Assembly (NCBI RefSeq): GCF_030418165.1
Contig: NZ_JAUHTQ010000002.1
Location: 62,001-126,000 of the forward strand
DNA from: Ureibacillus aquaedulcis
GTDB taxonomy: Bacteria > Bacillota > Bacilli > Bacillales_A > Planococcaceae
Direction of reading: 5' to 3'
Length of the DNA stretch: 64,000 bases
Below are positions 52,931 through 61,527 of the stretch, in pieces. The translations under genes and the position numbers were made by a program. The notes under the pieces were generated by a model. That model ran no database searches. It worked only from the letters and a program-made list of their open reading frames with translations, and was not told the origin of the DNA. Positions within the stretch are counted from its first letter, which is position 1; every line of letters starts with the position of its first letter.

Positions 52931-53446
52931 TTGAAAAAGAGCATATACAAAAGAATACATATTATTGGCTCAGTTGGAAGTGGTAAAACAACCTTAGCAA
53001 AAGAGATATCTAAGAGGTTGGATATACCGTACTACGAATTGGATAATGTGGTCTGGATTAGGGATAAATCCGGAGATAGAAGAAGAACTGAGCACGAAAG
53101 AGAAAAGTATCTTAACAGTATAATACAATCCGGCAGTTGGATAATAGAAGGGGTACACAATGAGGATTGGGTAAGCAATTGTTTTCATAGTGCTGAATTG
53201 ATTATCTTTTTAGATACAAAATATTCAATAAGAACTTACCGAATTATAAAGAGATTTCTTAAACAAAAACTTCGATTGGAAAAAGCTAATTACAAACCAA
53301 CAATAGATATATTTTTAAAAATGTTTAAATGGAATCGTTACTTTGAAGAAGTTGGTAAAGTTAATTTCTTTGACAAGTATGGTAAGCATAAAGACAAGAT
53401 AGAAGTTATTAACAACGCAAATTGCATTAACAAATACTTTAATTAA
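52931..53446 (+). CDS. P-loop NTPase, adenylate-kinase/FlaR-like
   Basis: 171 residues. The Walker A motif is IIGSVGSGKTTLAKEIS at about 11-27. LDIPYYELDNVVW follows, then SGSWIIEGVHNEDW and AELIIFLDTKYSIRTYRIIK as in the small kinase-like proteins often named topology modulation (FlaR). The lid region is KRFLKQKLRLEK. TTG start; the site GTTGGTGAT is weak. The substrate is unknown. Confidence 0.8.
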   Translation: MKKSIYKRIHIIGSVGSGKTTLAKEISKRLDIPYYELDNVVWIRDKSGDRRRTEHEREKYLNSIIQSGSWIIEGVHNEDWVSNCFHSAELIIFLDTKYSIRTYRIIKRFLKQKLRLEKANYKPTIDIFLKMFKWNRYFEEVGKVNFFDKYGKHKDKIEVINNANCINKYFN

Positions 53447-53499
53447 AGGGCATCATTCCCTAGAAAACAAACAAGCCTTTTAAAATAATTGAAGGTGGA

Positions 53500-53917
53500 A
53501 TGAACTTGACGGACTATAAAATCAGGCCTGAAACACAACAAGATATGGACTTTTTATGGGAGAAGAAGAAGCATAACCTTCTAGGGAGATTTTAAGCGAG
53601 CGAGATTTAATAAAACATTTAGGCAATTGGGGGAGAGAAGGCGATATAGCTCAAATCGCAACCGGCTCAAGCGATAACCCCGTTGGAGCAATATGGATAT
53701 ATTTGATGAAACAAATAAAACATAGGGTTATATTGATAAAAAAACTCCGGTACTAAGCATGGCACTTTTACCGCAATATAGAGGTAAAGGGATATGAACA
53801 TTCCTTCTTGGTGAAATGATCAGAAAAGCCAAGGATTCCGGCTTCGTTTCACTATCTTTACGCGTTGATCTCCGGAACCATAAAGTTGATATTTTTGCTA
53901 ATGTAGTTGAAGATTAA
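53500..53917 (+). pseudogene. GNAT acetyltransferase, decayed
   Basis: It starts well: AAGGTGG and MNLTDYKIRPETQQDMDFLW. Then frames change repeatedly, giving REILSERDLIKHLGNWGREG, DIAQIATGSSDNPVGAIWIY, TPVLSMALLPQYRGKGI and LLGEMIRKAKDSGFVSLSLR. QYRGKGI is the acetyl-CoA loop. At least four frame shifts or stops are needed to join them, so the gene is dead. Confidence 0.8.
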
Positions 53918-53976
53918 GGGCAGGGAAACTTACACAACTATAGAAAAGTGTAATTTACAAAGGTGGAAGATTTAAT

Positions 53977-54273
53977 ATGGAGTTTATATTATTCATTTTC
54001 TTTTTAATTGTTGCATTAGGACTAGTAGTAACGCTATCCATATATATCAACTTAGGCAAGTCGAAAAAAAGAAAATTTATGGTTTGGGGAGTTACAGCAA
54101 TGTTGCTAATTGGACCATTGGTATCCTATATAATAGGTGTTATTTATGCAACCTTCGTTGATAACGGATTTTCTGGTATGGCACTATCGGGAATTGTGTT
54201 TTCAATTATTTTTATAATCGGACTAACTGTTTCTCTCATAGGAATTCTTGGTTTAAAGAAAATAACGAATTAG
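53977..54273 (+). CDS. Small three-helix membrane protein (paralogue of 27071)
   Basis: 98 residues. AAAGGTGG lies before ATG. Helices are FILFIFFLIVALGLVVTLSI, VWGVTAMLLIGPLVSYIIGV and IVFSIIFIIGLTVSLIGILG. The loop IYATFVDNGFSGMA matches IYRDITQDGFAGLG in the protein at 27071 in position and pattern. No function known. Confidence 0.6.
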   Translation: MEFILFIFFLIVALGLVVTLSIYINLGKSKKRKFMVWGVTAMLLIGPLVSYIIGVIYATFVDNGFSGMALSGIVFSIIFIIGLTVSLIGILGLKKITN

Positions 54274-54665
54274 AAATTCTTTTAATAAATTGGTAGCCTT
54301 TCGATAATACAAGAATTCCTGTTTTTTATAATTGAGTTATTACGGGAAGTACCGGACTAGTTATGAGATAATCCACTTCAACTACTTGCACAGCTGGGAT
54401 CTGTTTCCCTCTACTACACAACCTTTCTATTTCCTAAAAAGCAGATTGAACCGAGGATTCGAACTTTCTTTTATCAAATTAAACAAAATGAGATTAATAG
54501 GTAATTTAAAATTCTATTATTTAGCCATTTTGTTCTGTCTAAGAACGCGTTATTACATATTATCCGACACTACTTTTTCGAATTAAAAATATATCTTGAC
54601 GCCCAAATACATATAAAAATCACGTACAACTTACGCGTAGTCTCTAATAGGAAGGAAGAGGTCAT
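54274..54665. other. Gene-free region
   Basis: An 84-codon frame from TTG 54332 lacks a ribosome site and has odd composition, so I do not accept it. GGAAGGAAGAGG just before 54666 is the ribosome site left from the methyltransferase remnant. Confidence 0.45.
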
Positions 54666-55045
54666 ATGAGAATGGGATTGCCTATTCTCATATTTGAATA
54701 TGAACTTCATTCATACGATTTTATTTACGATTGTGGAATGTTCCATCCTCTAGCACCTCATCGCCGTTTAACTTACCTTATTATAATAAAAAAAGCTCTC
54801 AAGAAAGACGGATATTTTGGGATTGTTTGTTTTAAGACTGAAGGTGCTCTATCAACACCTGATTGGGATATTTACAATGACAAAAGTATAAAAGGCGGCA
54901 TCGGTTACACCAAAGAAAGCTTAAAAAAAATTTTCGATTCAGATTTTAATATCAAGGAGTTTAAAGAATGAAAAAGATTCATCCATCAGAATCTCAACTA
55001 GGGGAAGAATTTCTCTGGACGAGCTTGATGCAGATTAAAAATTAA
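54666..55045 (+). pseudogene. SAM-dependent methyltransferase remnant
   Basis: YDFIYDCGMFHPLAPHRRLT then KALKKDGYFGIVCFKTEGAL resembles the post-motif region of class I methyltransferases (D...MFHHL.P, then a long helix and G.F...F). The N-terminal SAM-binding glycine loop is missing: a 15-residue unrelated start stands in its place, with the inverted repeat ATGAGAAT/ATTCTCAT. At the end the frame shifts at 54970 and continues as KKIHPSESQLGEEFLWTSLM to 55045. Confidence 0.7.
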
Positions 55046-55055
55046 AGTTACTTTT

Positions 55056-55105
55056 ACATTCGGGTGCTTTCCTTGAATTAAGGAGCGTGTTTTTAAACCG
55101 GAGAC
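55056..55105 (+). repeat. Dispersed palindromic repeat, copy 16
   Basis: ACATTCGGGTGCTTTCCTT and AAGGAGCGTG around GAATT, followed by TTTTTAAACCGGAG. It starts 11 bases after the methyltransferase remnant. Confidence 0.75.
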
Positions 55106-55191
55106 CATATCCTGAATTAACGGCAGGTAATTTGATGTTTATATAGAATTTAGGATTTATAAATAATCTAGTAATATTGGGGGGAGTCAAT

Positions 55192-56223
55192 GTGTTAATT
55201 AAGCCAACAAAATTGCAGCCGGGAGACATGATCGCAACAGTAAGTCCTTCATGGGGCGGAGCAGGAGAACCTGCACTTAAATGGCGATATGAACAAGGTG
55301 TAAAAAGGTTAGAGGAAGTCTTTGGACTAAAGGTTATACCTATGCCGAATAGTTTAAAAGGAGAAGATTATCTGTATAGAAATCCTCAAGCTCGGTCTGA
55401 AGATTTAATGACGGCATTCAAGGATGAGCGTATAAAGGGAATTATTGAAAATATTGGTGGAGAAGATAGTATTCGCTTACTTCCTTTTATAGATTTTGAT
55501 GTAATACGTGCCAACCCGAAAATTTTTATGGGTTATTCTGATGTGACCGTTTCCCATTTGTTTTGTCATAAAGCGGGTATTTCTTCTTTTTATGGCCCAG
55601 CAATTTTAACTGATTTTGCTGAAAATGTGGAGATGGATCCTTATACCATTGAGATGCTGAATCGAACGCTCTTCTCAACTGAGGTTATAGGTGAAATTCA
55701 ACCGGCTAATGAATGGACAAGTGAGCGTTTGGAATGGGTAAAAGAGAATAAAAACCGGAGACGGTCAATGCGAAAAAGTACTGGTTATGAAGTACTCCAA
55801 GGTTCAGGTATAGCTCAAGGACATTTAATTGGTGGCTGTATTGAAGTATTGGAGTTTGCCAAAGGTACACAACTTTGGCCTGAAATAAAGTATTGGGAGA
55901 ATAGTATACTTTTCTTCGAGACATCAGAAGAAAAACCAGGACCAAATCAAGTTAAGTATTGGCTGCGAAATTATGCTGCACAAGGCATACTACATAAAGC
56001 AAATGGTTTGATTTTTGGTAAACCACAAGATGAGAAGTATTATGACGATTATAAAGAAGTAATACTAAAAGTAATGAAAGAATCAAGCTTGGAAGATTTG
56101 CCGATTCTTTATAACTTAAATTTCGGTCATACCGAACCCAAGTTTATTTTGCCATATGGTGCAATGGCAGAAATTAATTGTGAAAAGCAGGCGTTTTCAA
56201 TTTTTGAGAGTGGAGTTAAATGA
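55192..56223 (+). CDS. S66-family peptidase (LD-carboxypeptidase/MccF-like)
   Basis: 343 residues from GTG 55192, just after GGGGGGAG. The family fold reads LQPGDMIATVSPSWGG at the N-terminus, GYSDVTVSHLFCHKAG with the nucleophile-elbow Ser, SSFYGPAI, GHLIGGCIEVLEFAKG (Glu of the triad) and NFGHTEPKFILPYG (His). S66 enzymes trim peptidoglycan tetrapeptides (LdcA) or inactivate microcin C-type nucleotide-peptide antibiotics (MccF). The longer, Trp-containing inserts favour the MccF-like branch; that is inferred. Confidence 0.88.
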   Translation: MLIKPTKLQPGDMIATVSPSWGGAGEPALKWRYEQGVKRLEEVFGLKVIPMPNSLKGEDYLYRNPQARSEDLMTAFKDERIKGIIENIGGEDSIRLLPFIDFDVIRANPKIFMGYSDVTVSHLFCHKAGISSFYGPAILTDFAENVEMDPYTIEMLNRTLFSTEVIGEIQPANEWTSERLEWVKENKNRRRSMRKSTGYEVLQGSGIAQGHLIGGCIEVLEFAKGTQLWPEIKYWENSILFFETSEEKPGPNQVKYWLRNYAAQGILHKANGLIFGKPQDEKYYDDYKEVILKVMKESSLEDLPILYNLNFGHTEPKFILPYGAMAEINCEKQAFSIFESGVK

Positions 56224-56249
56224 ATTAAATAAGAAAAGGGTGACCTAAT

Positions 56250-56744
56250 TTGCTGCAGAAGGAAGAGAACAACCTAGAAATGGTATATTTTGCAGGTGGG
56301 TGTTTATGGGGTGTACAAGCTTTTATAAAAACTTTGCCTGGCGTTTTGTTCACGGAAGCCGGAAGAGCTAATGGAAAAAGTCATGCACTTGAGGGTGATT
56401 ATGATGGCTACGCTGAATGTGTAAAAACAGGATTTAATCCAACGATGGTAACTATCAGGGAATTGATGGGGTATTTTTTTGAAATCATTGATCCATACAG
56501 CTTAAATAAACAAGGACAGGATGTTGGCGAGAAATACAGAACAGGAGTATATAGCGAAAAGCAAGAACACTTAAACGAAGCGAAGGCATTTCTTGCTGAG
56601 AGGAATGATTATGACCAGATAGTTGTTGAAGTACTACCTCTTACAAACTATGTTAGAAGTGCAGAAGAACACCAAGATAGGTTAGCAAGATGTCCGGATG
56701 ATTACTGTCATATTCCAGAAGAAATATTAAATAGATATAAGTAA
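56250..56744 (+). CDS. msrA: Peptide methionine sulfoxide reductase A
   Basis: 164 residues. It repairs methionine-S-sulfoxide. YFAGGCLWGVQAFIKTLPGV has the catalytic Cys; the normal motif is GCFWG, so Leu replaces the Phe that lines the methyl pocket. HALEGDYDGYAECVKTGFNP and VGEKYRTGVY are further family segments. A Cys pair at the end (RCPDDYCHIP) may act in recycling. The TTG start lies after AAGGGTGACC. It is 26 bases behind the S66 gene, so the two are probably one operon. Confidence 0.88.
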   Translation: MLQKEENNLEMVYFAGGCLWGVQAFIKTLPGVLFTEAGRANGKSHALEGDYDGYAECVKTGFNPTMVTIRELMGYFFEIIDPYSLNKQGQDVGEKYRTGVYSEKQEHLNEAKAFLAERNDYDQIVVEVLPLTNYVRSAEEHQDRLARCPDDYCHIPEEILNRYK

Positions 56745-57067
56745 TTCAGAATCTTAAAAGATTTATAGACTATGGGCTTTCTAATTGTTTAATGGTGGGG
56801 CAAGCCGTTAACGAAATGAAGCGCAATTACTCTTTCATTCATATTTAATACCACTAAGCCTGTTTTCGAGCTAAATGATTAACAAAAGGAGGTAAATTCT
56901 AGTTCATTTCCTATCTGTTATTCATGTTAGCGGGAAAAGTCATAAGTTTAAAAACGAGAATTAGCAACATAAATAACGTTGAAAATTGCATTAAAAAAAG
57001 CTTGGAAAAAATCTCAATCCCAAGCTTTTCAACTTTTATGTCGCGGGACTTTAAATAAAGCTCCCCG
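56745..57067. other. Intergenic region with terminator
   Basis: No gene found. Near 56820 GAAGCGCAATTACTC could be a scrap of the dispersed repeat. AAAAAAGCTTGG and CCAAGCTTTT (56994-57029) form a terminator serving the reverse-strand gene that ends at 57068. Confidence 0.6.
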
Positions 57068-58036
57068 TTATACAGTAATTACCACTTTTCCTTGAGCATG
57101 ACCTTCCTGAAAGTATTTGAATGCTTCCGTTATTTCACTTAACTTGAACCGTTTATCAATTATTGGTTTTACTTTCCCAGTCTCAAGTAATTCTTTTACA
57201 TCATTTAAGTCTTTTTGATTTGCTCTTTGTAATAGGCTGCTTATTTTCTTGCTTCCAGTCATTGAAATAAAAGGTCCAAGAAATAATGTTTGATAAAGTT
57301 GAGATTCGGAACCTCCTACGTGAACAAAATTGCCATTTGGTTTGAGTACACGTTTATAAGCTAAAATGGAATTTGAACCATTCACACCAAGAACCAAATC
57401 ATAACATTTCGTATGTTGGGCGAAACTCTCTTTTGTATAATCAATGATATGGTCGGCCCCTATAGAACGCAATATTCCTACATTTCTTGTACTACATACA
57501 CCCGTTACTTCAGTCCCGAATGATTTGGCAATTTGTACCGCAAACGTACCAACACCACCAGATGCGCCATAAATTAATACTTTATGTCCCGGTTTAATTT
57601 TACCCCTATCACGTAGTCCCTGTAAGGCAGTAACAGCTGCCATAGGAGTCGCAGCAGCTTCCTCAAAAGAAATATTGGTTGGCTTTAAGACCAAAGCATC
57701 TTCGGGGACGGTTACATATTCAGCAAAACCACACCAGCCACAAACTGAGAGGTCGCCAAATACTTCATCACCTACTTTAAATAACTTAACGTTTTTTCCG
57801 ACAACTTCAACTGTTCCAGCTATGTCACCTCCTGGAATCGAGTATTTTGGTCTCGTTAGTCCGAAAGCAAAGCGGGCTAAGAAGGGTTTTCCATTTAAAA
57901 GAACCAAGTTCCCATAGTTTAAAGATGATGAATGAATTTTTACCAATACTTGGTTATCAGTAGGGATAGGTTTTTTAGTCTCTTTTAATTCAAGTACATC
58001 GGGTGAACCATATTTATCACAAACAATCGCCTTCAT
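57068..58036 (-). CDS. MDR-superfamily oxidoreductase (quinone reductase type)
   Basis: 322 residues from ATG 58036, which fits GGGGGGAG. Features: KAIVCDKYGSPDVLELKETK, the GroES-like domain with GDIAGTVEVVGKNVKLFKVG, then the NADP-binding motif VLIYGASGGVGTFAVQIAKS and DHIIDYTKESF. The C-terminus is GHAQGKVVITV. There is no structural-zinc Cys cluster, so it is of the zinc-free quinone/enone reductase branch. It diverges in function from its Crp/Fnr neighbour but shares its strand. Confidence 0.9.
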   Translation of the reverse strand: MKAIVCDKYGSPDVLELKETKKPIPTDNQVLVKIHSSSLNYGNLVLLNGKPFLARFAFGLTRPKYSIPGGDIAGTVEVVGKNVKLFKVGDEVFGDLSVCGWCGFAEYVTVPEDALVLKPTNISFEEAAATPMAAVTALQGLRDRGKIKPGHKVLIYGASGGVGTFAVQIAKSFGTEVTGVCSTRNVGILRSIGADHIIDYTKESFAQHTKCYDLVLGVNGSNSILAYKRVLKPNGNFVHVGGSESQLYQTLFLGPFISMTGSKKISSLLQRANQKDLNDVKELLETGKVKPIIDKRFKLSEITEAFKYFQEGHAQGKVVITV

Positions 58037-58262
58037 AAAAACTCCCCCCAAATACTAATCTCAGTGATTTGAATCAAGAATAACAGTGGGATTAACTCCT
58101 TTCATTGACTTAAGTTAATTTCTAGAGACTTTTGTATTTTTTTTATCGTTTTATCAAAGTGTAATGGTGGTATTAAGCTCAAATGATGTAAGGTGAGTTA
58201 GTCTTCGGTGTTTTGTTGTTGCAAAAGAGGCGGGATCATTGCGAAATATGGATACACCTATT

Positions 58263-58850
58263 TTAAGATTTATTTTTATTTATTCGCTTTTTTATTCTAC
58301 TTAATGATTCAGGAGTAATTCCAAGATAACTAGCCAATTGATGTTGCGGTACTCGGTCTATTAACTGGGGGCGTTTCCTTAAAACGGATTCGTAGCGTTC
58401 TTCGGGAGAAGAATTGATAAATTCACCGAATTGTTCCTGCATTTCGCCTAGGTTGATCTCCATCATTTTGCGTATCATTGTTTCAAGTTGTGGGTACTTG
58501 TCAAACATCGTTTTTTCAGAAACAATATCGCCAACAACTAATATGCAGTCTTCGACACACACTAATGAATACTTTGACAAATCACCTTGAGTCTGTTCGT
58601 TGATAATTGGAATAGCTTGTTCTTCTGTAAAAAAGTTGGATGTTACCTCCTTACCTGATTCATCTATAAAAAACTGCCTAACACAACCCTTCAATACGAA
58701 ATAACATTTAACGGCCGAAAGTTCTCCTTGTCTAAGAAGGCATTTTCCTTTTTTATATTCATCAATTTGCAAACTTTCAGAGATAGCCCGCTGTTCATCT
58801 TCGTTGATTAAAGTAAAATCAGACATATATTTCGAGAGTATGTTTATCAT
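58263..58850 (-). CDS. Crp/Fnr-family regulator
   Basis: 195 residues. The cyclic-nucleotide-type beta barrel reads EYKKGKCLLRQGELSAVKCY then FVLKGCVRQFFIDESGKEVT up to about 110. The dimer helix follows, and a C-terminal helix-turn-helix VPQHQLASYLGITPESLSRI. There are no Fnr-type Cys ligands, so it is not an oxygen sensor of that kind. Such short members often sit beside the redox or detoxification gene they control; the MDR gene downstream is a candidate. Confidence 0.88.
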   Translation of the reverse strand: MINILSKYMSDFTLINEDEQRAISESLQIDEYKKGKCLLRQGELSAVKCYFVLKGCVRQFFIDESGKEVTSNFFTEEQAIPIINEQTQGDLSKYSLVCVEDCILVVGDIVSEKTMFDKYPQLETMIRKMMEINLGEMQEQFGEFINSSPEERYESVLRKRPQLIDRVPQHQLASYLGITPESLSRIKKRINKNKS

Positions 58851-59659
58851 ATTACCCGCCTTTCTATTTGAGGCAATTTAAATGTATCTTAATCATTTTA
58901 ACATTTTTATCCATCTAATTATTTCTTTTTAGATTAAATTACCATCGAATAAAGTAAAATTCATATCATGACAATAAAGGCTAATAAAGGCTATATTAAA
59001 TGTCCTTGTCTTGGAAAATATTGGATTCCGTTACTAGATTTATAGCGGATTATTTTGATTAAGAGCTTACATATGAGCTCTATATTACAAATGGTTCTGA
59101 ACAACAGTAATCTAATTAATGAAATAGATACAAAATTATAATGTTTTGTTTTTTGGTATAAAACGGTAGATACTATAAGGTTCAGAGAGGATTGGGGATT
59201 ATACAATTATGTTGAATATTCTAGATATCCTAATTAAAAAATTTTTTAGAAAAAATAATTCATAATCTTCATACTGTTTTAATAATATTCATCTCCTGTT
59301 TTTATTTGTAACTGAAAATGTGGCAGTTTTATACCTATTTCAAACGATAAGAAAACTCCACAAATCGTGCAGTGAAACTATGAAAGCGCAATCATTATTT
59401 GAAAAAAGAGTTATTTGGAGATTTATACAAAGATTTCACGTATTGCATAATTCTGCAATTCCGTAAGGGAATGGTCATTTTTTTTAAAGGGAGTAACATA
59501 AAACAGTAACAATACTTTGGTATATTCATCTCAGGCAGGTGATGGTACTGCCAAAAAATTTGAGTGAGCTCATGGTAAAGGAGTTGAAAAGAGCAATAAC
59601 GGAATTTATGAAAAATCCATCCTATCAGTAGAAAAATACGAATTAGGAGAGATAAAGTA
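58851..59659. other. Long gene-poor region
   Basis: About 800 A/T-rich bases. A 71-codon reverse frame near 59000-59200 has no start signal and looks like chance. ATG 59542 to TAG 59631 would encode MVLPKNLSELMVKELKRAIT then EFMKNPSYQ, a 29-residue helical peptide with a weak AGGCAGGTG site; it is possible but unsupported. Otherwise I see nothing. Confidence 0.45.
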
Positions 59660-61084
59660 ATGAATAAAAAACAGATGAACTCTAAGAAAACAAACAAAAA
59701 TTTGTCGAAGAAAGTAGCACCGTTAGTGATGTCAACATCGATGATGGCAGCAGCCTTTTTAGCAGCTGGTGCACCTATTTCTGCAGCAGAGCTTGATTCA
59801 AATGAGAGTAATCCAAAAGTTATCGAACATGTGAAAAACCACGGTCAGGAAGTATCAGCATTAGCAAGAAGTCTACCGGGATCACCTGAAAAAGGCAGAC
59901 TCGTTAGTATGTTGGCTCAAAACAAATCCGGCATAGCTGAAGATGGTACAGAGGATCTTGATAATATAGATGAAACAAATAGTGAAGATACACCATCAAA
60001 TGAAGAAGAAACTGAAGAAACAGAAGCCCCAACTACTGAAGAAGGACAAGTAGAAGAAGATACTGGTGCAGTTGAAGAAGGAACTGAGGAAACAGAAGCT
60101 CCAGCGACTGAAGAAGGACAAGTAGAAGAAGATGCTGGTGCAGTTGAAGAAGGAACTGAGGAAACAGAAGCTCCAGCGACTGAAGAAGGTCAAGTAGAAG
60201 AAGGCACGGATGCAGTTGAAGAAGAAACTGAAGAAACAGAAGCTCCAGCGACTGAAGAAGGTCAAGTAGAAGAAGGTACGGATGCAGTTGAAGAAGGAAC
60301 TGAGGAAACAGAAGCTCCAGCGACTGAAGAAGGTCAAGTAGAAGAAGGCACGGATGCAGTTGAAGAAGGAACTGAAGAAACAGAAGCTCCAGCGACTGAG
60401 GAAGGCCAAGTAGAAGAAGGTACAGATGCAGTTGAAGAAGGAACTGAGGAAACAGAAGCTCCAGCGACTGAAGAAGGCCAAGTAGAAGAAGGCACGGATG
60501 CAGTTGAAGAAGGAACTGAGGAAACAGAAGCTCCAACAACTGAAGAAAGTCAGGTTGAAGATGGTACAGCAGTAGCTGATGCCTCAAGTACTTGGTTAGA
60601 TGAAAGTTATCAATTTATTGAAGATGGCTATCAAAGTGTTATAGCAAATTACCAATCCATTTTGGATCAATATTTAAGTTTTGATTCTGCTGAAACAAGT
60701 CAAGAATCCGAAAACGACGTAGTAACAGATGTATCTGCTGATGCTGCAGAAACAGGTACAACAGGTTTAGAGGAAGATTCATTGGAAGATAGCGCTGTTG
60801 AAAATACAGATCTAACAAATGATACTAACGTTGATCAAGAAATTCCGGTGGTAACAGAAAATGAAGATCAACCTTCTGATGCAGGAACTGCAGTGGAAGA
60901 AGCAGTTGAATCAACAGAAAATACAGTAACTGATATTGAAGAAACAGCAGCTGAAGAAACAGAACAAGTGAGTCAAGATGTGGAAGAAAATGAAACAGAT
61001 CAAGTCGCTTTAAAAGATAGAGTGATTGGATACTATCAAGACTTAGTAGCTTCATTTTCTAACCTTCTAAGCTTCTTTAAATAA
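59660..61084 (+). CDS. Secreted acidic repeat protein
   Basis: 474 residues. A basic N-terminus and hydrophobic core VMSTSMMAAAFLAAGAPISA give a signal peptide, cut near ISAA. After a short domain (VKNHGQEVSALARSLPGSPE) come eight 24-residue repeats of the form EEGTEETEAPATEEGQVEEG plus TDAV (about residues 115-306). Then comes a Tyr-rich piece YQFIEDGYQSVIANYQSILD, another acidic region and a C-terminal helix KDRVIGYYQDLVASFSNLLS. No LPXTG or wall-binding motif is seen. It is predicted extracellular, disordered and strongly negative; function unknown. Confidence 0.85.
   Translation: MNKKQMNSKKTNKNLSKKVAPLVMSTSMMAAAFLAAGAPISAAELDSNESNPKVIEHVKNHGQEVSALARSLPGSPEKGRLVSMLAQNKSGIAEDGTEDLDNIDETNSEDTPSNEEETEETEAPTTEEGQVEEDTGAVEEGTEETEAPATEEGQVEEDAGAVEEGTEETEAPATEEGQVEEGTDAVEEETEETEAPATEEGQVEEGTDAVEEGTEETEAPATEEGQVEEGTDAVEEGTEETEAPATEEGQVEEGTDAVEEGTEETEAPATEEGQVEEGTDAVEEGTEETEAPTTEESQVEDGTAVADASSTWLDESYQFIEDGYQSVIANYQSILDQYLSFDSAETSQESENDVVTDVSADAAETGTTGLEEDSLEDSAVENTDLTNDTNVDQEIPVVTENEDQPSDAGTAVEEAVESTENTVTDIEETAAEETEQVSQDVEENETDQVALKDRVIGYYQDLVASFSNLLSFFK
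60002..60577 (+). repeat. Eight tandem 72-bp repeats in coding sequence
   Basis: Copies start about every 72 bases (60002, 60074, 60146 and so on). The inner copies are nearly identical at DNA level, and the outer ones have diverged (TTEE for ATEE, EDTG or EDAG for EGTD). Near identity implies recent expansion or homogenisation. Confidence 0.95.
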
Positions 61085-61129
61085 TCAGTAGAATATGATT
61101 GTTTAAACGTTTTAACTGAATAAAATGTG

Positions 61130-61172
61130 GGAGAGGGATGAATAAAAAAAATATTCATTCCTCTCTTTTTTT
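61130..61172 (+). terminator. Terminator of the repeat-protein gene
   Basis: GAGAGGGATGAATA (61131-61144) and TATTCATTCCTCTC (61152-61165) pair, then TTTTTTTG. Confidence 0.9.
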
Positions 61173-61173
61173 G

Positions 61174-61527
61174 TTAATACTCCTCATCCATATTTGATGG
61201 TATATGGGCTTTTGGTATTGATAAAACCCAGATAAAATCATCTTCCTGCATTATCTGTATGTCTAAGCCCAGGCTAATTAACTGCTCAGCCTTTAATTGT
61301 TTGGAACTTATTCCACGCCGCTTGTTACCAAGAATAACAAAGTCAGTTTCCTTAGTTACAGCTCCTTGCAAAGTCCCGCCAAATGCATGCACTTTTTTCG
61401 CAGCGTACGAACGTGTCATTGTGGAAAGTGCTCCTGTAAACACGAATCGCTTATTATAAAAGGGATGCACTAAGGGTTCCGATCGGTTAGAAAGCAGGAT
61501 AACTTCTGTGTGGTTATTTTGTGACAT
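61174..61527 (-). CDS. Stand-alone BRCT-domain protein
   Basis: 117 residues. The BRCT fold fills residues 25-110: NKRFVFTGALSTMTRSYAAK, the GG turn in FGGTLQGAVTKETDFVILGN, and KAEQLISLGLDIQIMQEDDF with the closing Trp in FIWVL. It resembles the BRCT domain of DNA ligase LigA without the catalytic part. BRCT domains bind proteins or DNA ends, so a role in DNA repair or replication is plausible. AGGTGAAGTG before ATG is a weak site. Confidence 0.85.
   Translation of the reverse strand: MSQNNHTEVILLSNRSEPLVHPFYNKRFVFTGALSTMTRSYAAKKVHAFGGTLQGAVTKETDFVILGNKRRGISSKQLKAEQLISLGLDIQIMQEDDFIWVLSIPKAHIPSNMDEEY

Noticed and set aside
54445-54475. GAGGATTCGAAC, resembling the complement of a tRNA T-arm
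   Set aside because: No acceptor, D-arm or anticodon stem can be drawn on the minus strand around it.
54332-54586. 84-codon open frame from TTG
   Set aside because: No ribosome site, composition unlike a soluble or membrane protein, no neighbour link.
58991-59206. 71-codon reverse frame
   Set aside because: No ribosome site or recognisable pattern; A/T-rich spacer gives such frames by chance.
60002-60577. Regular 72-bp repeats that could be taken for a CRISPR-like array
   Set aside because: They are in-frame repeats of 24 codons inside a long gene, without unique spacers. Long open frames on the opposite strand here are shadows of the repeats.
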